Positions 53,172 through 61,952 of a stretch of 64,000 nucleotides of DNA are shown piece after piece; position 1 is the stretch's first letter, and the number at the start of each line of letters is the position of its first letter. Source of the DNA: 630D-37 sp037478835 (lineage in GTDB: Bacteria > Chloroflexota > Anaerolineae > Anaerolineales > Villigracilaceae); NCBI GenBank assembly GCA_037478835.1, contig JBBFLV010000002.1, positions 186,001 to 250,000 on the forward strand, in the 5' to 3' direction. Both the position numbers and the translations under genes were made by a program. The notes under the pieces were generated by a model, which saw only the letters and a list, made by a program, of their open reading frames with translations, was not told the DNA's origin and did no database searches.

Positions 53172-53237
53172 CGCAAGATGCCAGTACGTCCGAGGTCTAG
53201 GAACACAGAATCCCGGTAAGGCACGGGATTCTTTTTT
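53172..53237 (+). ncRNA. Putative small RNA or terminated leader of the cold-shock gene
   Basis: A transcript from the promoter at 53137-53165 meets an intrinsic terminator after only about 65 nt: AGAATCCCG (53207-53215), 8-nt loop, CGGGATTCT (53224-53232) and a T-run to 53237. A second small hairpin, GTACC-GTCCGA-GGTAC (53238-53253), and a repeated GTCCGAGGT word follow. Either a small RNA is made or the terminator is a conditional attenuator for csp. Confidence 0.5.
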
Positions 53238-53294
53238 GTACCGTCCGAGGTACGTGCTCCATCAAATCAATTTCTACGCAAGGAGAAAAAAATA

Positions 53295-53504
53295 ATGTCT
53301 ACTCGTATCGTCGGAACGGTCAAATGGTTCAATGCCGAGAAAGGCTATGGGTTCATCGCCCGTGATAACGGCCCGGACGTTTTCGTCCACTACTCGGCCA
53401 TCCAAAGCGATGGCTTTCGCAAACTGGAAGAAGGTCAACGCGTGGAATTCAGCGTAGAGCAGGGTGCCAAAGGCCCCCAGGCTGCGCGCGTGGTTGTTCT
53501 CTAA
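53295..53504 (+). CDS. Cold-shock protein (CspA family)
   Basis: The protein is 69 residues, one OB-fold cold-shock domain. RNP1 KGYGFIAR and RNP2-like VFVHYSAI are intact, with the N-terminal GTVKWFNAEK. It binds single-stranded RNA and DNA as a chaperone. AAGGAGAAAAAAATA precedes the ATG. A long leader containing a terminator hairpin suggests post-initiation control, as with other csp genes. A strong terminator follows. Confidence 0.96.
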   Translation: MSTRIVGTVKWFNAEKGYGFIARDNGPDVFVHYSAIQSDGFRKLEEGQRVEFSVEQGAKGPQAARVVVL

Positions 53505-53522
53505 ACATCCATTTGCCCATTG

Positions 53523-53559
53523 ATCACCCCTGTTGCTCGGCAGCAGGGGTGATTTTTTT
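53523..53559 (+). terminator. Intrinsic terminator of the cold-shock gene
   Basis: ATCACCCCTGTTGC-TCG-GCAGCAGGGGTGAT forms a 14-bp stem with one G-U pair, followed by TTTTTTT. Confidence 0.93.
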
Positions 53560-53619
53560 ATCTCTTGCGTGTAGCCATCTCCGGAGAAAACCTCGCAACC
53601 AAGTGGAAACCCGCCCAGC

Positions 53620-53712
53620 GAAAACCACGCGACCCTCCGACCACCCGACTATGCGACCAACAACCACCCGACCACGCGACTAACCAACCATCCGACTACG
53701 CGACTAACAACC
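53620..53712 (+). repeat. CGACCACCCGACTATGCGAC degenerate tandem repeat
   Basis: About 90 nt of degenerate CGACCAYCCGACTA units. The reverse complement matches the GGTCGGATAGTCG units at 9686-9725. Confidence 0.7.
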
Positions 53713-55020
53713 ATCCAGCATCACCCACTCCCCGGCCACCGAAAACGTATGCATCGCCTGAAAAGGTGGGGCAGGGAGCAACACCTCTCGCGTCTCCTCG
53801 CGATAAACTTCCTCCGTCCATTCCAGCACCCTCTGCAAACGCACCGCATGCCCATACCGCAGAGCACTATCCTGAGCCGGACGGATCCATTCCCCATTCC
53901 ACCGGAAAAGCCTGCCTGCTGGCCGTGCCTGACGGATATCCATCCAAAGTGGATTGGCGCGATGAGGTCGCCAGGGACCATTTAGTTGCTCTGCCGAAAA
54001 CAACCACAATTCCTCCAGCGCCGCTCCGCTTCCATCGCGCCGAGCGCAGAACAACCACCAACGCCCGTTGAACTGCACCGGTGTCGCATCGACAAAGTCT
54101 CCCTCCAGCAAGGTTCGTTCGCATCTCCAGTGGTAGGGAAAATCCAGCGCCCGATACAAATCCACCCTTCCGGCCTGCGCACTCTCCGGCACCATCCACC
54201 ATTCCCCCTCTGCTTCAAACACCAGCGGATACGAAAGATGAAAAGGTCGCTCCAGCACCACTGTGTGTTCTATAACCCTTCCCTCGGCGTCCAGGCGTAG
54301 CAAAGCGATCCGGCCTTTTCCCTGCGCATAGACCTTCTCTTCTACAAAGACCAGGCGTTCCCCCTTCCATTCCACCAGGCATGGATCTGCCCAAAAACGA
54401 TCGGCCGGTGGTGTAATACGCTGCATCTCCTGCCAAAGCACTTGGCCATTGCGCCAAGGGGCAAGGATCAATTGCCAGTGAAGCGGCGGAGAAGCGAACA
54501 GGCGCCGCGGCGCCGTGGCCAGAGCCTGGTGCAGGCCCTTGAGCCAAAGTGCCGGCCGTGGCCTCGCCGCCGTGCGGATCGGGCTGGACCCGGGCTGCGC
54601 CTGCGCCCACCAGGCTTCCGTCCCGGCCTGAGCCGCCCACTTCAGAGCCACCTCCAACGCGCGACGGCGTTTCCAACGATAAACCCTCCAGGCGTTCGGC
54701 AGGGAACGATTGCGCAGCCCGCTGACCGCCAGCAATCGTTGTCGTTCCTCTTTGCCTCGCCGCATCCGCAGGGTAAATTTCACTAAACCGTCCGAGCCTA
54801 AAGCTTCCAGCACCTGCTGCCAGCTCACACCCGACGGCGCCTCGTTGACTTCCAGCCACCATAACCCTGCGCCTCCTTGGGGCGCATCGGGCGGAGGGGT
54901 GCCTTTCCCGCAATAGAAAATTACATCTGCCGTCTCAGCGTCGGTTGCCCATTCCCAGCCCTCGGGCAACTGCACCCCCCGCGCCCAACACCTGCGCGAT
55001 CCGCAGAGCCATAAGCGCAT
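53704..55020 (-). CDS. Glucosamine inositolphosphorylceramide transferase N-terminal-like beta-propeller protein
   Basis: The protein is 438 residues from ATG 55020; a GTG at 55041 inside truB is the alternative. The first 190 residues are not recognised. From about 195 on there is a five-bladed propeller with blade motifs FWADPCLVEWKGERLVFVEE, SYPLVFEAEGEWWMVPES, VDATPVQFNGRWWLFC and RPAGRLF. These resemble the N-terminal domain of plant GINT1 and bacterial relatives, distantly GH43/GH68-like. A role in glycan or glycolipid synthesis is inferred. It follows truB by 4 nt, so it is the tail of the translation operon. Confidence 0.6.
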   Translation of the reverse strand: MRLWLCGSRRCWARGVQLPEGWEWATDAETADVIFYCGKGTPPPDAPQGGAGLWWLEVNEAPSGVSWQQVLEALGSDGLVKFTLRMRRGKEERQRLLAVSGLRNRSLPNAWRVYRWKRRRALEVALKWAAQAGTEAWWAQAQPGSSPIRTAARPRPALWLKGLHQALATAPRRLFASPPLHWQLILAPWRNGQVLWQEMQRITPPADRFWADPCLVEWKGERLVFVEEKVYAQGKGRIALLRLDAEGRVIEHTVVLERPFHLSYPLVFEAEGEWWMVPESAQAGRVDLYRALDFPYHWRCERTLLEGDFVDATPVQFNGRWWLFCARRDGSGAALEELWLFSAEQLNGPWRPHRANPLWMDIRQARPAGRLFRWNGEWIRPAQDSALRYGHAVRLQRVLEWTEEVYREETREVLLPAPPFQAMHTFSVAGEWVMLDGC

Positions 55021-55024
55021 CGAT

Positions 55025-55957
55025 CTAACGCTCAGGTTCACTTGTGAAGAACACCTTACGCGGTTGCCAGAGCTTCTGTCCGTCTTCCCCTTCGATCTGT
55101 TCCATCAATGCAACCAGCTCCCCTTGCATGCTGATCCCACGGACCCATTGGTGCTCACCACCCTGGAGCACAGGGATGCGATGTCCATGGCGCACTTCTT
55201 CCACCTCATCGGGAGTCAATTCCACCGCCGGCCAATCGGAAAGTGCTTCCGCCGCCGGGATCAGGTATTGGTACCAAGTCCCGTTTTGGAACGCTTCCTG
55301 CAATCGCCGTAGCGTCACGGCATCGCGCAGTGTAAAGCGTCCGCTCTTCGTCCGTCGCAATCCGACCAAGTAGGCACCACAACCGAGCGCATTGCCCAGA
55401 TCGTTGGCCAACGAGCGGACATAGGTACCGGAAGAGCAATAGACATCGATCACTACTTCCGGTGGCGCCCATTCCAGCACATCGAGGTGGTAAACTTTGA
55501 TCTTGCGTGGCGCCAGTTCCACTTCTTCCCCGGCCCGAGCCATCTCGTAGGCTTTGCGCCCTTTCACTTTGACTGCCGAATAGGGGGGAGGAGTCTGAAT
55601 AATTTCGCCTTCAAAGGATTTCAACACGCGGCGAAATTCTTCTTCGGTGATATTGACCGGCACCTCGGCGCGAGTAAACCGTCCTTCCGCATCGTAGGTA
55701 TCCGTAGAAGCTCCCAGGCGGATAATGGCCTGGTAACGCTTATCGGAAGCGGCCACATACTGGCTCAGGCGCACCGCCGGCCCGATCAACACCACCAGCA
55801 CACCGGATGCCCGGGGATCCAGGGTGCCGGTATGTCCGGCTCGGCGGATCCCCGTGCCGCGGCGAATGATCTCTACCACGTCATGCGAAGTCAACCCAAC
55901 CGGCTTATCGACGACTAGCACGCCGGAAATGGCGTTTTTCACATCCTGACTGTTCAT
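55025..55957 (-). CDS. truB: tRNA pseudouridine-55 synthase
   Basis: The protein is 310 residues. Catalytic Asp is in HTGTLDPRASGVLVV near residue 46, with GVLVVDKPVGLTSHDVV at the start and a C-terminal PUA-like region. It makes pseudouridine 55 in the tRNA T loop. AGGAGGTAACACAG precedes the ATG and a TACAAT lies further upstream, so it may have its own promoter within the nusA-infB cluster. Confidence 0.96.
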   Translation of the reverse strand: MNSQDVKNAISGVLVVDKPVGLTSHDVVEIIRRGTGIRRAGHTGTLDPRASGVLVVLIGPAVRLSQYVAASDKRYQAIIRLGASTDTYDAEGRFTRAEVPVNITEEEFRRVLKSFEGEIIQTPPPYSAVKVKGRKAYEMARAGEEVELAPRKIKVYHLDVLEWAPPEVVIDVYCSSGTYVRSLANDLGNALGCGAYLVGLRRTKSGRFTLRDAVTLRRLQEAFQNGTWYQYLIPAAEALSDWPAVELTPDEVEEVRHGHRIPVLQGGEHQWVRGISMQGELVALMEQIEGEDGQKLWQPRKVFFTSEPER

Positions 55958-56011
55958 TTACTGTGTTACCTCCTGTGCAAATTGTACCACCCAATGTGGA
56001 TATTTTCTCTC

Positions 56012-56983
56012 CTATTTTTCCTTTGTGGGTTGCATTTTTGCCAGCATCTGATGCGTCAATTCCAGCACGCGCGGCACCACGCTTTCCATTGTTCCCGGAA
56101 TATCGGCGCCGGCAGCGGCCTGGTGTCCACCACCGCCCATCACTTTTGCCACCTGCGAAACATCGATTCCCTCTTCCAACGCTCGCCAGGAGACTTTAAC
56201 GTGCTGATTCTCCTGCTCGACGAAGATCATTCCCACCTTACCACCATCGATTGCCGAGATGATATTGATCAGATCGGCATCGTCGTTGGCATGGTAGCCT
56301 GCTTTACGGCGATCCTCGAGGGTCAACGTGCTCCAGATGATCCCGTTCTCATGGCGCAATTTGGCCAGGCCGGCGCCCCAATAGCGCGCCGCCTCCAGCG
56401 AACGCCGTACCAGTCCGCGCATATAGAGGTCGGCCAGGTTGGCGCCATGCTCCATGAGATCGGCGGCCAGGCGCAGGCAATGCGGTGTCACGTTATTGGT
56501 GCGGAATCCAAGCGTATCGGTGACGATCCCGGTCAGCAGCGCATCGGCAATGGCCGGCGTGATCGGCAGGCCCCAATGCGGCAGGTGCTCGGTCAGAATG
56601 GCCGCCGTGGCCACGGCCTCGGCTTCGATCAGGTTCAGCTCTCCGAAGCGCTCGTTGGTGACGTGGTGATCGATGTTCAGGTGTGGCTTGCCCAATCCTT
56701 GCAGGGGTTCTCCCAGCCGTTTTCGATCGGCGCAATCCAGGCTGATGAAGAGGTCGAATGCTCCGTCAGGACGGCGAAGAATCCGTTCACTTCCCCGTAG
56801 ATGACGGAAATTGGCCGGCACACCGTCCACGAGTACCATCTGCACCGTTTTACCGGCCTCTTCCAGGGCCAGGCCGAGCCCCAGCACCGAACCGATTGCA
56901 TCTCCATCCGGGCGGACATGCGAGGCGATCAGCACCCGCTCCGCCCCATTCAAAAGTTCACGAATCTGTTGATCGTTGTTCAT
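56012..56983 (-). CDS. nrnA: Bifunctional oligoribonuclease / PAP phosphatase (NrnA-type DHH protein)
   Basis: The protein is 323 residues from ATG 56983, overlapping rbfA by 26 nt; the longer frame to 57052 lies inside rbfA. DHH motifs ASHVRPDGDAIGS, SLDCADRKRLG and NIDHHVTN and the DHHA1 motif GGGGHQAAAGA are complete. It degrades nano-RNAs and 3'-phosphoadenosine 5'-phosphate. The order rbfA-nrnA-truB is common in Gram-positive and related genomes. Confidence 0.94.
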   Translation of the reverse strand: MNNDQQIRELLNGAERVLIASHVRPDGDAIGSVLGLGLALEEAGKTVQMVLVDGVPANFRHLRGSERILRRPDGAFDLFISLDCADRKRLGEPLQGLGKPHLNIDHHVTNERFGELNLIEAEAVATAAILTEHLPHWGLPITPAIADALLTGIVTDTLGFRTNNVTPHCLRLAADLMEHGANLADLYMRGLVRRSLEAARYWGAGLAKLRHENGIIWSTLTLEDRRKAGYHANDDADLINIISAIDGGKVGMIFVEQENQHVKVSWRALEEGIDVSQVAKVMGGGGHQAAAGADIPGTMESVVPRVLELTHQMLAKMQPTKEK

Positions 56984-57338
56984 CCTGTTGTGATTTCTCC
57001 CTAATTTGTCGTAATAGAGCTTCGATATGCTCTGCCCGTTGCGGTGTTTCATCCCAGTGGAAGCGCAGGCGGGGGAAAGTCCTCAGGTGGATATTCTGGG
57101 TGAGAACATGGCGAATGAAACCGCTAGAGGCTTCCAACCCCGCCAGCACTTCTTCGCGCCGTGGCGAAGCGTCCACGGTGGAAACGTAAATATCGGCGTA
57201 GCTCAGCTCACGATCCACGCGCACATCCGTCACGTACACGCCGCGCAGCCGTGGATCGCGGATTTCATGGAGCAAGAGCTCCGAAAGGTCCTCGCGTATA
57301 CGGTCTGCGATCCGCTGTAAACGTACAGGGCTGGGCAT
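56958..57338 (-). CDS. rbfA: Ribosome-binding factor A
   Basis: The protein is 126 residues, KH-like fold. The N-terminal RLQRIADRIREDLSELLLHEIRDPRL and the central VTDVRVDRELSYADIYVS motif are typical. It matures the 30S subunit and 16S 5' end. It lies 10 nt downstream of the infB stop and overlaps nrnA. Confidence 0.94.
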   Translation of the reverse strand: MPSPVRLQRIADRIREDLSELLLHEIRDPRLRGVYVTDVRVDRELSYADIYVSTVDASPRREEVLAGLEASSGFIRHVLTQNIHLRTFPRLRFHWDETPQRAEHIEALLRQIREKSQQDEQRSTDS

Positions 57339-57348
57339 ACTCCCCTCC

Positions 57349-59121
57349 CTATTTCTCGATCACGTAGCATTCCAGCACATCGCCCGGCTGGAACTCATTG
57401 AAGTTGCGCAAGCCGATGCCGCATTCATATCCCTGACGGACCTCACGTACATCTTCCTTCAGATGTCGCAAGGAGGCGATCTCGCCATCGAAGATTACAT
57501 TGCCATCTCGGAGCAGGCGCACGCGCGCATTTCGGCGGATTTCCCCTTCCGTCACGCGGCAACCGGCCACCTTACCGAATTTGGAAGCCGGAAAGACTGC
57601 CAGCACCTGAGCGCGTCCGATCACCACCTCGCGTTGTTCGGGTTCGAGCATGCCTTTGAGGGCTTTCTCAATGTCTTCGGTCAGCCGATAGATGATATCG
57701 TAGGTGCGGATCGAAACGCCCTCGCTTTCGGCCAGGCGACGCGCGGCACTATCGGCCTGCACGTTGAATCCGACGATGATCGCCTTCGATGCCGAGGCCA
57801 GCATGACGTCGTTTTCGGTGATATTGCCGGTTTCAGCGTAGAGGATCTCGATCTTGATCTCGCCACTTCCCAGTTTGTTCAGCTCGGTGACGATCGGCTC
57901 CAGGGAACCCTGCACATCGGCCTTGACGATCAGGCGCAGTTCTTTCGTTTCACCGGCCTGGTAACGGGCAAACAGGTCCTCCAGCGAGACTTTCTTGCGT
58001 GCTGCGGCCTGCTGTTTTTTCTCTTCCAGGCGTTTTTCGACTTCCTGACGCGCTTCGCGCTCGCTGGCTACCACCTCGAAAGGTTCACCGGCAGAAGGCA
58101 CATCGTTCAGGCCGATCACCTCGACCGGAGTGGATGGTTCTGCTTTGCGCAGCGGTTTGCCGCGAAAATCGAACATGGCGCGGATTTTGCCATAGGCCGT
58201 GCCGACCAGCACCACATCACCGACCTTCAAAGTCCCGTTTTGAACGAGCAAGGTAGCCACCGGGCCGCGGGCTTTATCCAGCCTGGCCTCGATCACCGTG
58301 CCGATGGTGCGTCCGTTGGGGTTGGCGCGAATATCGCTGTTTTCCGCCACCAGTAGGATGGCTTCCAACAGGTCTTGAATGCCTTGCTTCTGTTTGGCCG
58401 AAACGGGGACGATGATGGTGTTGCCGCCCCATTCATCCGGCACCAATCCCTGTTCGGCCAGCTGGTTCTTGACGCGATCGGGATTGGCGTTCGGTTTATC
58501 GATTTTGTTCAGCGCAACGATGATCGGCACGCGTGCCGCCCGGGCATGGGCAATGGCCTCTTTGGTTTGCGGCATCACGCCGTCATCGGCGGCGACCACC
58601 AAGATGACCAGATCGGCCCCTTGTGCGCCGCGCGCCCGCATGGCAGTAAACGCAGCATGACCGGGGGTATCCAGAAACGTGATCAGATGCCCTTGGTGTT
58701 CCACCTGATAGGCACCGATGTGTTGGGTAATCCCTCCGGCCTCTTCGGCGGCCACATTGGCATGGCGAATGGCATCCAGAAGCGTGGTTTTCCCATGATC
58801 CACGTGCCCCAGAATGGTTACCACCGGTGGTCGTGGTTTAAGGGCCGAAGCCGGCTCGTTGGCGATCACCTGGCGCCAGAAGGGGATTTCACCGGTCTCC
58901 TCTTCCTGCACCTCGGCTACACTTTCGGGAACCGCTTCATATCCGTATTCTGCAGCAACAATGGCGGCAGTATCAAAATCGATATTCTGATTAATGGTGA
59001 CCATTACCCCGTTGCTCATCAATTTCTTGATGACGTCAATCGGGCTCTTGTTTATGCGCTGTGCCAGTTCACGAACCGGAATGTTCGCCGGTAATTCGAT
59101 CTTGTGCCCGTTATTGCTCAT
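57349..59121 (-). CDS. infB: Translation initiation factor IF-2, short form
   Basis: The protein is 590 residues, shorter than the roughly 900 of E. coli because the long charged N-terminal linker is missing; a single IF2_N domain (PVRELAQRINKSPIDVIKKLM) remains. GTPase motifs GHVDHGKTTLLDAIR, DTPGHAAF and NKIDK are present, then domains II, III and the C-terminal fMet-tRNA-binding domain ending GIGLRNFNEFQPGD. AGGAGG precedes the ATG. It lies in nusA-ylxR-infB-rbfA. Confidence 0.96.
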   Translation of the reverse strand: MSNNGHKIELPANIPVRELAQRINKSPIDVIKKLMSNGVMVTINQNIDFDTAAIVAAEYGYEAVPESVAEVQEEETGEIPFWRQVIANEPASALKPRPPVVTILGHVDHGKTTLLDAIRHANVAAEEAGGITQHIGAYQVEHQGHLITFLDTPGHAAFTAMRARGAQGADLVILVVAADDGVMPQTKEAIAHARAARVPIIVALNKIDKPNANPDRVKNQLAEQGLVPDEWGGNTIIVPVSAKQKQGIQDLLEAILLVAENSDIRANPNGRTIGTVIEARLDKARGPVATLLVQNGTLKVGDVVLVGTAYGKIRAMFDFRGKPLRKAEPSTPVEVIGLNDVPSAGEPFEVVASEREARQEVEKRLEEKKQQAAARKKVSLEDLFARYQAGETKELRLIVKADVQGSLEPIVTELNKLGSGEIKIEILYAETGNITENDVMLASASKAIIVGFNVQADSAARRLAESEGVSIRTYDIIYRLTEDIEKALKGMLEPEQREVVIGRAQVLAVFPASKFGKVAGCRVTEGEIRRNARVRLLRDGNVIFDGEIASLRHLKEDVREVRQGYECGIGLRNFNEFQPGDVLECYVIEK

Positions 59122-59193
59122 AGGACACCTCCTAATTAGAAGTCTACGGGGGAGGCGCCTGTGAGCAAAGGGCTTCTTTATCTCATCAGGCGC

Positions 59194-59502
59194 TCACCCT
59201 CCATCGTTTTCATCCCCGGAAAGGGTTTGCAGGAACTCTTCTAACCGCATACGGTCTTCCGGGGTCAGTTCCACGCGTAGGGCATGGGCAAGTGCTCCTT
59301 TCAGAGCCGCTTCCCAGCAGGAACGTTGACGGTGCAGATAGGCTCCACGCCCGGCCATTTTGCCACCGGGGTCGATGAACACTCCCTGTGGGGTGCGCAC
59401 CAGTCGGATCAGTTCCCGTTTGGCATTCACCTGCCGACAACCGACACAGGTGCGCTGGGGGACATGCTTCTTGCGTGGAGACGCTGATCGCTTCACTGCC
59501 AA
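59194..59502 (-). CDS. ylxR: YlxR-family RNA-binding protein (DUF448)
   Basis: The protein is 102 residues with RTCVGCRQVNAKRELIRLVR, DPGGKMAGRGAYLH and the CWEAALK motif of the YlxR family. Members bind nucleic acid or RNase P and are always found between nusA and infB, as here. Starts 17 nt after the nusA stop. A 72-nt gap to infB follows. Confidence 0.92.
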   Translation of the reverse strand: MAVKRSASPRKKHVPQRTCVGCRQVNAKRELIRLVRTPQGVFIDPGGKMAGRGAYLHRQRSCWEAALKGALAHALRVELTPEDRMRLEEFLQTLSGDENDGG

Positions 59503-59519
59503 GATATTTTACTACAGGC

Positions 59520-61382
59520 CTACCATTCTTCCCAATCTTCGTCGCCGCGTTTATGTCGTCGGCGGGCAATTGTTTCGCCGGATTCCTCGTCGTATTCGAT
59601 CTCGACGATCTTCTTTTTAGCCTTCTTTTTGCCCTTGCGGCTTTCATCTTCCATGCTGGTGGCTTGTGTGCGCCGGCGGAAAACTTCCACACTGAACAGG
59701 TCGTCCAGTCGTACCCCGTCCTTGGCAAAATCATCTTCCTCCGAGATGGTGGAGGTTGGGGCGGGCTTTTCGGCGACGGGTGCGGGTTCCATTACCGGCG
59801 CGGGGGCGGGTTCTTCTGCTACCGGTTCTGTAGCAGCGATGGTAGGTTCAGCGATCGCTTCAGCCGCAGGTTCTTCGCGGGCACTTTGGGCGAAAGGTAG
59901 CGCGGCCAGGCAGGCTTCGATGTTCTCCATCGCCCGTGGGCCGATTCCCGGCATCTTCAAGATGCGATCGGGATCGGTCTTGTAGACCAGCATCAGATCC
60001 CCAACCGTCTCAAACGATTCGCTGAGCAGGGTATAAATGTGCTCCTTCAGGCCTAGCTGCTCCAGTGGCATGGAAAAGGCCATTTCCGGAATTTGGGCGC
60101 GGGCGGACTGGATGCGCTCATCCTCTATCTGCTGTGCTTCTTCACGTGCCGTGACGATGCGCCGTTCTACCCAATCTACAAAGCGTGCCAACACCTGGTA
60201 TTCTTCCGGTGTCACCGGGCGGTTTTCGGCTTTCTTGGCCAGAATTTCTTCTACCTGCGGCATGGTTTCGACTGCCAGAGGGAGCATGGATTGCAGCACC
60301 GGGTCCTGTTGCAGTTTGTTCAGGGCCTCGGAGGCGGCCTCCGGCAGGCTCTTGATATCGATGCGCCAGCCGGTCAGGCGAGCGGCCAAACGAGCGTTCT
60401 GCCCATCGCGCCCGATCGCCAGGCTGAGCTGATCCTCGCTCACCACCACCGTAGCCACACGGTCCTCGCGGTTGCTTGTTGAGAGATAAACACCCAACAC
60501 ACGCGCCGGACTGAGTGCCTTGGAAATATAGACAACGGGATCGGGGTCCCATTGAATTACGTCGATCTTTTCGTCATGTAATTCCTTGACGATAGCCTGA
60601 ATGCGCACCCCTTTGATCCCGACACAGGCGCCGACAGGATCAATGCCCGGTTGCGTGGCCGAGACGGCCACTTTGGCACGCTGACCCGGTTCACGGGCGA
60701 TGGCGCGAATTTCCACAATGCCACGGTAAATTTCCGGCACTTCGTTTTCCAATAAACGCTTCAAGAACTGTCGGTGGGTTCGCGAAAGAATGATCTGCGG
60801 GCCGCGCGGCGTTTCTTTTACCTCGACCACCACGGCGCGGATGCGATCGTGAACGCGGAAGCGCTCACCGGGAATCTTGTGATTGGTCGGCAAAATGCCT
60901 TCCGCTTTCATCTCCAGCCCCACCGTGATCTGTTGTGGTTGGACGGCTTGGACAACACCGCTCACGATCTCGCCGATCTGCCCTTTGTAATATTCCAGTT
61001 GCATGTTGCGCTCGGCATCGCGCAAACGCTGTTGAATGACCTGGCGCGCCGTTTGAGCCGCCACCCGCCCGAAATCGGCAGGCGTGGATTCCACCAGCAC
61101 CATTTCGCCGAGCTGCGCATCCGGTTTGACCTTACGCGCTTCTTCCAGAGAGACCTCGGTGCGTGGGTCTTGGACCGACTCCACGACTTCTTTTTCGGCG
61201 AAGATCGTAATCCGTCCACGCTCCAGATCGAGCTTGGCCTCCACCCGTTGTGCGGCTGAAGCGTTGACCGCTTTGCGGTAAGCGTGTATCATTGCCGCTT
61301 CGATTGCCTGAACGATCGCATCGCGCGGCAATTGACGTTCTTCGAGTAGTTCATTGAAGGCCAGCAAAACTTCGCTTTTCAT
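59520..61382 (-). CDS. nusA: Transcription termination/antitermination factor NusA
   Basis: The protein is 620 residues, longer than usual. The N-terminal RNA-polymerase-binding domain (about 1-125), S1 (about 130-200) and two KH domains (about 225-350, with GACVGIKGVRIQAIVKEL) are complete. A helix-hairpin-helix (MPGIGPRAMENIEACL near 470) is followed by an Ala/Pro/Glu-rich linker and a charged Lys-rich tail (about 560-620). The Lys-rich tail is not part of the core family. rimP, usually upstream, is absent. GAGGAG precedes the ATG. Its own leader contains a terminator-like hairpin. Confidence 0.95.
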   Translation of the reverse strand: MKSEVLLAFNELLEERQLPRDAIVQAIEAAMIHAYRKAVNASAAQRVEAKLDLERGRITIFAEKEVVESVQDPRTEVSLEEARKVKPDAQLGEMVLVESTPADFGRVAAQTARQVIQQRLRDAERNMQLEYYKGQIGEIVSGVVQAVQPQQITVGLEMKAEGILPTNHKIPGERFRVHDRIRAVVVEVKETPRGPQIILSRTHRQFLKRLLENEVPEIYRGIVEIRAIAREPGQRAKVAVSATQPGIDPVGACVGIKGVRIQAIVKELHDEKIDVIQWDPDPVVYISKALSPARVLGVYLSTSNREDRVATVVVSEDQLSLAIGRDGQNARLAARLTGWRIDIKSLPEAASEALNKLQQDPVLQSMLPLAVETMPQVEEILAKKAENRPVTPEEYQVLARFVDWVERRIVTAREEAQQIEDERIQSARAQIPEMAFSMPLEQLGLKEHIYTLLSESFETVGDLMLVYKTDPDRILKMPGIGPRAMENIEACLAALPFAQSAREEPAAEAIAEPTIAATEPVAEEPAPAPVMEPAPVAEKPAPTSTISEEDDFAKDGVRLDDLFSVEVFRRRTQATSMEDESRKGKKKAKKKIVEIEYDEESGETIARRRHKRGDEDWEEW

Positions 61383-61427
61383 GCTTTTTCACTCCTCATA
61401 CAAACAAGACATCCTTAATATAAGCAG

Positions 61428-61450
61428 AAAAGTGGGACTCGCCCACTTTT
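61428..61450 (-). terminator. Terminator-like hairpin in the nusA leader
   Basis: On the minus strand AAAAGTGGG-CGAGT-CCCACTTTT is a perfect 9-bp stem ending in TTTTCTG. It lies about 22 nt after the predicted transcription start and 45 nt before nusA, so it may mediate NusA autoregulation. Confidence 0.55.
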
Positions 61451-61478
61451 CGATGTGACCCATATCGTGCTGGTTCTT

Positions 61479-61507
61479 ATTGTAGCATAAACTTCAATTT
61501 GTGGCAA
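61479..61507 (-). promoter_or_regulatory. Sigma70-type promoter of the nusA operon
   Basis: Minus-strand TTGCCA (61502-61507), 17-nt spacer and TACAAT (61479-61484) with an extended TGC. Start near 61472, giving a leader of about 90 nt. Confidence 0.7.
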
Positions 61508-61779
61508 GATTTTGGCCGAGGGTTGTATCAAGGCTTTTTGTGGCATATTGGCAAAAATCTTTGCTCGCGGGGCAAACACATTGCTGCAGAACAATGCACG
61601 GTGCGCCAGCCCAAACGGGGTCGATTTAAACTTGAGAAAAATAGGAGATTGAAAAGTTCTGAGTGGGATAGCCACATAATATCCTTGCTATTGTCCGATG
61701 TTCATGTCCATGGTGGAGTTCTCGACCCGGTGATTTTACCATCCGGTGAACAGGCAAATCGCCGGGCGAAGGGTGATGC
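61508..61779. other. Intergenic stretch with no recognised feature
   Basis: About 270 nt between the divergent nusA and secreted-protein promoters. Short open frames exist but none has a ribosome site or family resemblance. Confidence 0.5.
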
Positions 61780-61808
61780 TTGACGTAATGTGGCTGTAAT
61801 AGTATAAT
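61780..61808 (+). promoter_or_regulatory. Strong sigma70-type promoter of the secreted protein gene
   Basis: TTGACG (61780-61785), a 17-nt spacer and a perfect TATAAT (61803-61808). It gives a leader of about 137 nt before the ATG at 61953. Confidence 0.8.
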
Positions 61809-61837
61809 AAAAACAAAAGGGGAGAGTAACAAAAAAA

Positions 61838-61866
61838 ATGCACCTTTTCAGAGAAAGGAGGTGATG
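61838..61866 (+). promoter_or_regulatory. Leader element: 8-codon ORF and sequestered Shine-Dalgarno
   Basis: ATG 61838 opens MHLFRERR and stops at 61864. Its last codons contain AAAGGAGGTGAT, a full complement to the 16S 3' end, which can pair with CACCTTTTC in the same ORF to hide the site (CACCT/AGGTG plus TTTC/GAAA). An ATG at 64 overlaps the stop and opens an 83-codon frame out of phase with the main gene. Confidence 0.4.
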
Positions 61867-61952
61867 GCGGAAGCGCGCGTCGAAATTCAAGGATACGGTG
61901 TAACGAACGACAAATCATCTCTCAATTTTCTCACCAGAAATCGGAGGAAAAT

